In this document: positions 56,901-64,000 of the stretch, piece after piece
Layout: the number at the start of each line of letters is the position of its first letter
How positions within the stretch are numbered: position 1 is the first letter of the stretch
Assembly (NCBI GenBank): GCA_032622095.1
Contig: CP136066.1
Coordinates: forward strand, 153,845,152 to 153,909,151
Source: Siphonodentalium dalli
Taxonomy: Eukaryota; Mollusca; Scaphopoda; Gadilida; Siphonodentaliidae
DNA length: 64,000 nt
Direction: 5' to 3'
Notes under the pieces: generated by a model
Database searches by the model: none
The model's input: only the letters and a program-made list of their open reading frames with translations
What the model was told of the DNA's origin: nothing
Made by a program: the position numbers and the translations under genes

Positions 56901-59900
56901 CACTCAAAAAAAGCCAATATGATAGCAAAACAGTGGAGACTTGCAACCGTTGCCAAATCAACCACTCCCAGTGTAGCACTTTATGGATGGACGGCCAATT
57001 ATAGATAGCCTGCGTTCTTTGAACCATTCTTCCTGTAAGATGCTGCACAGAATTTCTATTGACTGATACCATCACATTTGACAGTGACAGTGAAGATGAG
57101 ATTACTTAATCCGTGGGCAGAACAATTGCAATTTATTATATGAATCTTCTGTCAACTAGTACGAATGACCTTTCGAGTTTAGTATAAAATTGAAAGCATT
57201 GAGAACACTATCTTGGGGTAGGGTTAAGTTTTACTTTATTTCTTAATTCTGGTCTGGTACATGATTATAGCATTTCATGTCTGATATTGGGGAAGAATTT
57301 GTGCTTATTGTGGTGCATGTTGTGCAGCTGTATCCATAAAACTGACAAAGTCATGTGAATTTTTCAAAAACATTTCCTATAAAAATAATAATTTTATTTA
57401 GCCAATTTACCCCCAAAAAATCAAATATTTAAACAAAATAGACTCTACCATAACACAAACCTCCTCATATACATGCTAATTCCATGATATATGATAAGAC
57501 TCTGAATTGGTTGACCAAACGGAAAGAAAACGGGCTATTCTGACTTGACAGGTATTTTCAAATAGAAAATCAGTTTATGGGGAGGGATAAGTTTTTGGAA
57601 ATATCTCGGCTTGTTGTATATCATTGCTTGTGACGTTGATATTAATAAATCAGGTATATAATGCTGAAACTTTTGATGCACCAATGACAATCATTTATAC
57701 AATACAATAGTACCACACGTTACAAGTTACACGTACATATGTCTGATCCTGTCTATTAACTGACCATTGGGTTGTGCTTATTCAATTTGAATTCCTTCAT
57801 TATATTGCACCAAACAATCTTTATAGAATTCACAAAATTTAATAGTCCCTGTTTCTACCTGACACAATCGTCAATCTGACATGGTTTCATTGCAGACTGA
57901 GGTTTGTGTCAGATGAAAACCCGGGCTACAATTTGAAGTGTGGTTATCCAGAGATTATCGTAGATAGAACTCACAAGTTTGAGAAGGTCCGTGATTTATT
58001 GTGCCACAGTGTCCTATCTACTAGGGCATTCTGATCCGCACATAATCTGACCATTTTGTGTGCAAATGGTTCTATCTGCAAACACATTTTTACATATCAC
58101 GCCGTGAATCCGTTTTGTTTGGGCATGAAACCTCGCATTTACATAAAGTCCGACCATGGGCACAACATATGACTTCCGCGCATATAACAAATGGGTTTTA
58201 GTACGAAATTCCGGTGCTCAAAATTTCAATGTCGATTTTCTCTAAAATTGAGTAATGGTAGTTAGAACCTTCTGGTTCTCACGCGACGATGTGTCATATA
58301 CCATAGTAAGTGAAATGCACTGTGGTATATCCCGGTAAATGCAGGTTATACCGTAGTATATCTTGGTTTACCAGTGTTTTACATGGGTCATGGAAAGTGA
58401 AATTTACCCTGGTAAATACCCTGGTATATACTTGCTTAGCATGGTGTTTTTATAAGGGAGTACCCAGGGGTTCAGACCTCTAATTTAGCATAACTTTTTG
58501 CTTTGTTTCAATGAAAACAATGTTGTAAACCAGATAATCAGTTGTGACATATAAACTAGCCTCATACATATACATGTACAAAAGAGAATAATTTGTTATT
58601 AAAATTAACAAAATAATTATTTCTGTCCTTCTAAAATCGAACATTGATGAAGAAATAAATTGAAAAAAAAAACAATATCAAACAAGATAGTGTCTATCTG
58701 TTGACACTTCTATTTCCAAATGTGTTATATTATTATAATTGCCTTGAATCCATAGAGGTTCATACTGTATTTTGATTGGATGAAGTGCCATCATGTGTCA
58801 GAGAGTAGTTTTGGCCATTGCCCGGCGAGCGAACTATCACCTGGACTATAGCTTTCGACTCTTCGAACTGTTACCCACCTGATAGCTGACGCAACAATCT
58901 AGTAGTATGGTGGTTAGGCGGTTAGACCCGGAATAAATTGGTAAAGAAGCCGTTTTGGTCTCAAAATGAGCGGACTGCTTTGCTGAACAAGATATACACA
59001 ATCCGCTAAAATCCGCTTTGGGGAAAATTTTCAATTCAACATTGGCATCCATTTTGGACGCCATGTTGAATTGAAAATTTTCCCCAAAGTTGGTATTTTT
59101 ATTAGAGATGTACGAATTCTCTCTAATTTATCTCACGAGAGAGCAAGCGAAAGCAGGGTCTCATAAAACGGTTAAATCTGGACTTTTGGGCGCCTAGAAA
59201 CGGAACAACAACGCCAGTTTTATCTGTAATGTTGTCTTGAATCGTGTGATATATGTGTAATTAAATAGTTAAATGGGATTTAGTATGGATGTATTGATTC
59301 TGTGACCTTTTTTGGAAGCAGAGATATATGTATTCAGATCAGTCTCACGGGTGTAACCAATTTTGAAATCTACAACACCAAACCTTTTTAAATTCACTGT
59401 TAAAGTACAGTTTGAGATATATTCATAGAGTACTGGGTAAAATGTGTAGATACTATTGTTCGTTTCTGAAAACAGTGGTCATATTTGCCTCCGATCAAGC
59501 AATGAAACACGAATATTTCGCTTGTATCACAAAAATGCATGTTGGTATATTATGAACGCAATTTATCAAAACACAAAGGAGTACCATATAGTATATATGG
59601 GTTCAATAAATTCTAAACTTGACAAAAATTGCAAACAAACTCTGTGGCAGAGATTGGGTTTATACGTAGAAATCATATTTACTGGGAACATGTCTCTATT
59701 CCGAAGGTTCACTATTACGAAGGTTCGCTATTCCGAAGGTTCGCTATTCCGAAGGTTCTCTATTCCGAAGGTTCGCTATTCCGAAGATTTTTGTTATTTT
59801 AAAGGTTAATTGTATATTCTAAAGTATTGAGAGTGTTCTTTATCACGAAGACTCTTTTTATGAAGGAAATAACTTAAAACATTGAAACTATAAATGTGAC

Positions 59901-62900
59901 TTGTTTTTCGCGGGTTTCCTTGAGATTAAATTTCATTACGTATGCCGTTATTTCACAAAACATATTCACGTCAGGCAGCCCAGACAATTGCTATGTTTCC
60001 ATACGTATTACCGTCTATGACGTTATATCTCAATAATTTTAGAGGCAAGAATACGCCAGCTAAAGGCGGATTAAAACAGTGGGGCTATAACTCTTAATGA
60101 ATACTGCGTAGCAGAATGTCGTTGAATAGACGGGTATGAGATGAACCTAACTGCAATTGTGAATTTGTATTGAATTTTAAGGCCCACTTAATTTTCGAGT
60201 CACCGACTATTTTGTTATAACAATCTGTGCCATAAAATATGATTGAAACACTATAGTTCATCACCATTTGAAACGTCTGTATCCGAAGATGCCCATAGAG
60301 AAATAGAAAACAGCTTAAATCATAAAAAGATTCCCCCATTATGGCTCCCAGAATGCAACAGAATTCAACCTAATGTATTTTCAATTGAAGGGGAATAACA
60401 CTATCTTTAAAATATAGAGTTATTCCCCCTTCATTGAAAATAATACACTTTGCGCAACAAAACCAGATGAACGTTAAGCACAAAAATACGTCGTTAACTC
60501 AACAAAAACAACATGTTCACAGTTTATTACACCGGATAAGCTATAATACAGTGCTAGAACGCTTCCTATTTCCAATGGTATATATACTGGCATATATTTT
60601 ATATATGTGATCTGGGGGTTCGAAAATTAAGTGGGCCTTTAATGTTGATGTTTCTTTCAAATACAGATTGCCAGTTCGGAAAAAAACTATAGCTCTTACA
60701 TGTAGTTTATTTCAGTCATCGTGTTTTCAACTTTCCATAATAAACAATAAACTGATACTGTCATCTTGCTATTAATAAACAACATCTGGGACAATTTGGG
60801 AATTAGACGTGGGTGTATAGATGCACTATATGTGAATACTAGCGTAATAGTATTTTTCATTCCTCGTGTGGTTTTTGTGGTGGGGGTGCAAATTCTGATT
60901 CATATCTGGTTAAATACGCCCAGAATAGAAAACCTTCGGAATAGCGAACCTTCGGCATAGCGAACCTTCGGAATAATGAACCTTCGGAATAATGAACATT
61001 CGGAATAGCGAACCTTCGGAATAATGAAACTTCGGAATAGAGAACCATACCCCCACCCATAGGATACTCAAATATCTCTGATTATAGTTCTGCTATTGAT
61101 TTGACTATTTGTTTCTCGCCCCTCATGCAGAATATATTACACTAGCTGATGTGCCCGACGTTGTCCGGGCTATTCAAAACCAAATTTCAAGTCGATAGCT
61201 CCACCCAGCCCGACGTTGTCCGGGCTATTCAAAAACCAAATTTCAAGTCCGTAGCTCTACCCGTTTCCGAGATCTGGTCTGCGCATGCGCGAAGCTGGCG
61301 TCGCACGGGCTCGGCGACCCGATAAAATTCGTATCCGGGGCAAGATACATGCACATAGCAAATTTCAAGTCGATAGCTCCCCCCGTTTGCGAGATCTCGT
61401 CTGCGCATGCGCGAAGCGGGCGCCGCACGGGCTCGCCAATACGACGTTGACGACCGCGTGGTCAAACTACACACACGTACCAAGTTTCGTCCCGATCGGT
61501 CGAGAATCGTAGAGTTGTATAAATGACATACATACATACAGACAGACAGAGGTCTTCAAAATATATAGGAGACTAGCCGATGAGCCCGACGTTGTCCGGG
61601 CTATTCAAATCCACCCGTTTCCGAGATCTGGTGTGCGCATGTGCGAAGCTGGCGTCGCACGGGCTCGGCGACCCGATAAAATTCGTATCCGGGGCAAGAT
61701 ACATTCACATACCAAATTTCAAGTCGATATCTCCACCCGTTTCCGAGATCTCGTCTGCGCATGCGCTGCATGGGCGTCGCACGGCCTCGTGCTACCCGTT
61801 TCCGAGATCTGGCCTGCGCATGCGCGGGTCTCGGCGACCCGATAAAATTCGTATCTGGGGCAAGATACATTCACATACCAAATTTGAAGTCGATGGCTCC
61901 ACCCGTTTCCGAGATCTCGTCCCGGGCTATTCAAAAACCAAGTTTCAAGTCGATAGCTCCACCCGTTTCCGAGATCTGGCCTGCGCATGCGCGAAGCTGG
62001 CGTCGCACGGGCTCGGCGACCCGATAAAATTCGTATCGGGGCAAGATACATTCACATAGCAAATTTCAAGTCGATAGCTCCACCCGTTTCCGAGATCTCG
62101 TCTGCGCATGCGCGAAGCTGGCGTCGCACGGGCTCGGCGACCCGATAAAATTCGTATCCGGGGCAAGATACATTCACATAGCAAATTTCAAGTCGATAGC
62201 TCCGCCCGTTTCCGAGATCTCGTCTGCGCATGCGCGAAGCTGACGTCGCACGGGCTCGGCGACCCGATAAAATTCGCATCCGGGGCAAGATACATTCACA
62301 TAGCAAATTTCAAGTCGATAGCTCCACCCGTTTCCGAGATCTCGTCTGCATCATGCGCGAAGCGGGCGCCGCACAGGCTCGCCAATACGACAACGTCCAC
62401 CGCCTGGTCAAACTACACACACGTACCAAGTTTCGTCCTGATCGGTCGAGAATCTTAGATTTGTATAAATGACAAACATACAGACAAACAAACAAACAGA
62501 CAGAGGTCTTCAAAATATATATGAGACTAGCCGATGAGCCCGACGTTGTCCGGGCTATTCAAAAACCAAATTTCAAGTCGATAGCTCTACCCGTTTCCGA
62601 GATCTGGTCTGCGCTCGGCGACCCGATAAAATTCGTATCCGGGGCAAGATACATTCACATACCAAATTTAAGCTGGCGTCGCACGCGCTCGGCGACCCGA
62701 TAAAATTCGTATCCGGGGCAAGATACATTCACATACCAAATTTCAAGTCGATAGCTCCACCGGTTTCCGAGATATCGTCTGCGCATGCGTGAAGCTGGCG
62801 TCGCACGGGCTCGGCGACCCGATAAAATTCGTATCCGGGGCAAGATACATTCACATAGCAAATTTCAAGTCGATAGCTCCACCCGTTTCCGATATCTCGT

Positions 62901-63841
62901 CTGCGCATGCGCGAATCTGGTGTCGCACGGGCTCGGCGACCCGATAAAATTCGTATCCGGGGCAAGATACATTCACATAGCAAATTTCAAGTCGATAGCT
63001 CCACCCGTTTCCGAGATCTCGTCTGCGCATGCGCGAAGCGGGCGCCGCACGGGCTCGCCAATACGACAACGTTCACCCGCCTTGTCAAACTACACACACG
63101 TACCAAGTTTCGTGCCGATCGGTCGAGAATCGTAGATTTGTATAAATGACAGACAGACAAACAAACAAACAAACATACATACAGACAGAGGTCTTCAAAA
63201 TATATATGAGACTAGCCGATGAGCCCGACGTTGTCCAGGCTATTCAAAAACCAAATTTCAAGTCGATGAGCCCGACGTTGTCCGGGCTATTCAAAAAACA
63301 AATTTCAAGTCGATAGCTCCACCCGTTTCCGAGATCTCGTCTGCGCATGCGCGAAGCTGGCGTCGCACGGGCTCGGCGACCCGATAAAATTCGTATCCGG
63401 GGCAAGATACATTCACATAGCAAATTTCAAGTCGATAGCTCCACCCGTTTCCGAGATCTGGTCTGCGCATGCGCGAAGCGGTCGCCGCACGGGCTCGTCC
63501 ATTGTCCTAGATTAAAAAAATTCTATCTTATCACATCTAAACCTAGCTATTAATTGTGGACCAAATATTCCTCTCTCACAGATATAGGTCTCATTGGACT
63601 GTGGGAGTCGGGACTTACGATCTTCACCACGAATCCGGCAGTCATGTTCACCAGGTTGAACACATCATCCGGCATGCATCATACAGCGGCAGTTCGAACC
63701 ACAACGATATTGCCATGATTAAAATGTCCAAACCAGTGGACTTGAGCAGCCATTATGCAAAAGCTGCATGTCTGCCAGAATCAACTGATTCATTCGATGG
63801 CGTGGTCTGCACAGCTACTGGATGGGGATCCACACACGAAG
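41895..63841 (+). CDS. Secreted trypsin-like (S1) serine protease with clip-like module, 3' end outside window
   Basis: Five exons (41895-41949, 42271-42468, 45589-45668, 52499-52587, 63582-63841) with GT..AG borders and phases 1, 1, 0, 2 join into one frame of 227 codons plus one base. Residues 1-18 form a signal peptide. Residues 20-54 carry six cysteines (C-x7-C-x7-C-x10-C-x5-CC) like a short clip domain. A Gly-Thr linker (70-80) follows, then Cys87 and the activation site DRIVGG (cleavage after Arg96). The catalytic domain shows CGGTLI (Cys122), TAAHC (His137, Cys138), DIAMI (Asp183), Cys204 and GWGSTHEG (221-228). Cys87 and Cys204 probably tether propeptide and protease. The Ser195-equivalent exon and the specificity pocket are beyond the window. 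Such zymogens act outside the cell in digestion or immune cascades; which one cannot be told. No break is seen. Confidence 0.92.
42271..42468 (+). CDS. Serine protease exon 2 (six-cysteine module and Gly-Thr linker)
   Basis: The acceptor TTTTGTTGCAG precedes it and the donor GTACGT follows. 198 bp, phase 1 in and out, so the module is a symmetrical, shufflable exon. The linker is coded by a (GGAACA)n microsatellite (42422-42455), so its length may vary between individuals. Confidence 0.85.
43075..44135. repeat. Inverted arms (~160 bp) with nested MITE
   Basis: TATTCCACCAGTACAAA, GGGAACCTTATA and AATAACGCGG (43075-43235) are mirrored at 43975-44135. Confidence 0.78.
43752..43953. repeat. MITE with ~35-bp inverted termini
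   Basis: GTGCTTCACTGTATAGGTGA and ACAACTC against GAGTTGG and TTCACCTATACAGTGAAGTA. Confidence 0.8.
44962..45275. repeat. MITE with palindromic ATTACTAATCTGTTTA interior
   Basis: The termini GCGTATAGAGCCGCCACATC / GATGTGTGGCTCTATACGC enclose ~230 bp in which AATCTGTTTAAACAG, ATTACTAATCTG and CAGATTAGT recur in both orientations. Confidence 0.8.
45341..45416. repeat. Hairpin with 30-bp arms
   Basis: GGAAATGTTCAGATAATAAG and TTCAACAAA pair with TTTGTTGAACTTATTGTCTG and GACATTTCC. Confidence 0.85.
45589..45668 (+). CDS. Serine protease exon 3 (activation site)
   Basis: Acceptor TTTTCAG, donor GTAACA. It encodes [20 protein letters not shown] and ends in PWQ, the classical S1 start of the mature enzyme. 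Confidence 0.92.
46093..50258. mobile_element. 4.2-kb element with ~1.4-kb inverted arms
   Basis: The left arm 46093-47530 and right arm 48863-50258 mirror each other: AGTCCAGGAGATATTGGTCA, GCAGAGACTCCAGACAAGAT, GAGATACTCGAGCTATGATT, GGCATTTCGAAATCCATTCT. The 1.3-kb centre (47531-48862) has no recognised transposase. The arms carry homopolymer C/G runs at equivalent places (46123-46133; 50214-50227). Confidence 0.85.
46760..47310. repeat. ~172-bp diverged repeats with YY1-like ATGGCGGC motifs
   Basis: CCAAGATGGCGGCC (46768), CCAAAATGGCGCCC (46937), GTAGATGGCGGCC (47112) and CTAAATTGGCGGC (47285), each followed by an A-rich stretch; mirrored in the right arm (49070-49600). Earlier ATGGCGGCC pairs lie at 46232-46260 and 46392-46420. 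Confidence 0.75.
50278..50515. mobile_element. 238-bp hAT-like MITE with 8-bp target duplication
   Basis: TGCATAAT flanks it at 50270-50277 and 50516-50523. The inverted termini of ~83 bp start CAAGCCTTGAAATAGTGAGC. An 8-bp duplication is typical of hAT elements. Confidence 0.9.
50992..51020 (+). repeat. (CAA)n microsatellite
   Basis: About nine CAA triplets. Confidence 0.95.
51590..52075. repeat. Foldback repeat
   Basis: TGTCCGGAAATGCTTCTATC and AATTAATATTGATT near 51636 are mirrored by TTAATTGATAGAAGCGTTTC near 51992. A partial relative lies at 30917. Confidence 0.72.
52196..52384. mobile_element. 189-bp MITE with TA duplication (Tc1/mariner-like)
   Basis: TA at 52194-52195 and 52385-52386. 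The arms of ~85 bp start C(G/A)GTAATGCCCTAAATAATCG, and the loop is ~20 bp. Confidence 0.85.
52499..52587 (+). CDS. Serine protease exon 4 (catalytic His)
   Basis: Acceptor ATATTTCAG, donor GTAAGT. It encodes [20 protein letters not shown] and VVTAAHCFE; phase 0 in, phase 2 out. Confidence 0.94.
52640..53490 (+). repeat. ~65-bp satellite, about 12 units
   Basis: Units contain AGAGTGAATTGGACATCCAT, GTAATCTGGTTACCAGGG and TTATTTTACCAGGGT. Copies near 52793, 52859, 52925, 52990 are nearly identical; later ones diverge. The in-frame peptide [19 protein letters not shown] is a by-product. Confidence 0.92.
53745..53877 (+). repeat. Left remnant of the TTTACCAGGGT repeat field
   Basis: TTTACCAGGGTATACATTGG and AAGTGAAATGTACTGTGGAA; the field resumes at 58290 after the 4.4-kb element with AAGTGAAATGCACTGTGGTA. 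Confidence 0.8.
53878..58289. mobile_element. 4.4-kb inverted-repeat DNA transposon remnant
   Basis: The terminal inverted repeats of 30 bp start TCGTCGCGTGAGAACCAGAA. Weaker inverted similarity continues inward to ~54710 and ~57400 (TAGACTCTACCATAACA / TGTTATGGTAGAGTCTA). Subterminal GTAGATAGAACGTTCT copies occur at 54304, 54368 and, varied, at 54050, 57960 and 58063. Transposase decayed or absent: a frame near 56970 reads [13 protein letters not shown], possibly a zinc-finger remnant. Target duplication unclear. Confidence 0.75.
55067..56440 (+). repeat. ~43-bp minisatellite inside the 4.4-kb element
   Basis: Diverged units of the form CATGACCATATAGTCACTCC-CTGTATACATATTCACC over 1.4 kb. 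Long His-rich frames (55067-55720, 55569-56174) arise because the unit is near a multiple of three and stop-poor; I do not call them genes. Confidence 0.85.
58293..58450 (+). repeat. Right remnant of the TTTACCAGGGT repeat field
   Basis: CCATAGTAAGTGAAATGCAC and TTTACCAGTGTTTTACATGG match text left of the 4.4-kb element. Confidence 0.8.
58451..59015. other. Intronic DNA, nothing recognised
   Basis: No repeat or frame of note; an A-run with AATAAATTG occurs at 58650. Confidence 0.45.
59016..59089. repeat. 74-bp near-perfect palindrome
   Basis: CTTTGGGGAAAATTTTCAAT and TCAACATTGGC mirror GCCATGTTGA and ATTGAAAATTTTCCCCAAAG, with a CATCCATTTTGGACG centre. Almost no loop, so it can extrude as a cruciform. 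Confidence 0.92.
59693..61043. mobile_element. Foldback-type element with 16-bp tandem repeats as arms
   Basis: Left arm 59693-59795: about six copies of TTCGCTATTCCGAAGG-type units. Right arm 60930-61043: about seven copies in the opposite orientation. The outer tips TCTCTATTCCGAAG / CTTCGGAATAGAGA match. Confidence 0.78.
60180..60638. mobile_element. 459-bp MITE with TTA duplication
   Basis: TTA at 60177-60179 and 60639-60641. Inverted termini AGGCCCACTTAATTTTCGA. Nested inside the foldback-type element; contains a hairpin at 60381-60443 (GGGGAATAAC / GTTATTCCCCC). Confidence 0.8.
61142..61572 (-). mobile_element. Non-autonomous Helitron, family A
   Basis: 3' CTAG at 61142 after A; the 3' hairpin appears twice (61154-61173 and 61208-61227), a sign of a nested or duplicated end. 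5' tip TCTCCTATATATTTTG on minus. Confidence 0.82.
61573..62526 (-). mobile_element. Non-autonomous Helitron, family A, rearranged
   Basis: About six monomers, with internal deletions and re-joinings at 61780-61830 and 61915-61925. 3' CTAG at 61573, 5' TCTCATATATATTTTG on minus. Confidence 0.82.
62527..63211 (-). mobile_element. Non-autonomous Helitron, family A
   Basis: About four monomers, one with a deletion (GTCTGCGCTCGGCGACC at 62607). Both tips are present and abut neighbours. Confidence 0.83.
63212..63497 (-). mobile_element. Non-autonomous Helitron, family A, 5'-truncated
   Basis: Starts with CTAG at 63212 and a duplicated 3' hairpin; two monomers, then a break inside a monomer at ~63497. 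No microsatellite or TC tip. Intron sequence and exon 5 follow. Confidence 0.78.
63582..63841 (+). CDS. Serine protease exon 5 (catalytic Asp)
   Basis: Acceptor TCTCTCACAG, donor GTAAGG. It encodes [41 protein letters not shown] and [10 protein letters not shown]. Phase 2 in, phase 1 out. A family A Helitron remnant ends about 85 bp before it. Confidence 0.93.
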
Positions 63842-64000
63842 GTAAGGGGGGGGGGGGTCTGCATTCTGTAAATTATTTCCATCATATATGCAGGGACGTG
63901 GCTCACTGGGGGAGGGGGAGTGGTACAACAATTTGGTATATTTCCTACTGACAATGCCCCCCCCCCCATTGAATTGGAAATGTTTTTCCCTTTCTGCCAA
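63842..64000 (+). other. Start of intron 5 with G and C runs
   Basis: Donor GTAAGG and then a G run (63846-63857); a C run at 63957-63967. Confidence 0.8.

Larger units (their letters stand above)
52588..63581 (+). other. Intron 4 of the serine protease gene
   Basis: 11 kb: a 65-bp satellite split by a 4.4-kb element, a 74-bp palindrome, a foldback element with tandem-repeat arms and a Helitron chain. Confidence 0.85.

Noticed and set aside
56800-57110. Host gene fragment on either strand
   Set aside because: Short frames with stops; a possible Cys-His cluster ([11 protein letters not shown]) is too little for a call and lies inside the 4.4-kb element.

Overview
The window reads as nuclear DNA of a lophotrochozoan animal, most likely a mollusc. 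Reasons seen in the sequence: one split, intron-containing gene with GT..AG junctions in consistent phase, very dense transposable elements, and Helitron-type repeats with (GTCY)n microsatellites and internal satellites of a kind common in mollusc genomes (that last comparison is from memory). I see no prokaryotic gene organisation, no CRISPR array, and no rRNA or tRNA gene.

Layout. 1-7312: a nearly complete tyrosine-recombinase retrotransposon of Ngaro type (SGNH-hydrolase-like ORF, gag with zinc knuckle, RT-RNase H, tyrosine recombinase), ending in the B1-A2-B2 part of the split direct repeats. Its 331-bp B copies look identical, so it is young. 7313-9374: AT-rich sequence with a decayed LINE end. 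9375-22261: a ~2.1-kb sequence present as two inverted arms (9808-13896 and 20148-22261), with nested elements, around a spacer holding chains of non-autonomous Helitrons inserted tip to tip. 22262-25739: repeats and a 1.5-kb element with TAA target duplication. 26380-29147: a 5'-truncated LINE broken by one extra G. 29148-41590: satellites, a 3.5-kb inverted-repeat element with an orientation-switching 145-bp satellite and an unusual palindromic array, a LINE fossil, a ~1.9-kb tandem duplication and a foldback element.

The only host gene I can support starts at 41895 on the + strand: a secreted trypsin-like serine protease. Five exons (41895-41949, 42271-42468, 45589-45668, 52499-52587, 63582-63841) join in phase and encode a signal peptide, a six-cysteine clip-like module, a Gly-Thr linker, an Arg-Ile-Val-Gly-Gly activation site, and the catalytic His and Asp. 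The exon with the catalytic Ser lies to the right of the window. Its introns (0.3, 3.1, 6.8 and 11.0 kb) are largely transposons: inverted-repeat elements with arms up to ~1.4 kb, nested MITEs with clear target duplications, a 65-bp satellite split by a 4.4-kb element, and a Helitron chain ending ~85 bp before exon 5.

The most unusual signals are: hairpins in the Ngaro element that keep the loop AAGTA while their stems co-vary, one of them starting directly after the gag stop codon; tip-to-tip Helitron chains whose satellites carry NRF1-like sites; a filled/empty-site pair for a Helentron-like insertion; and two elements whose interiors are arrays of degenerate short palindromes.
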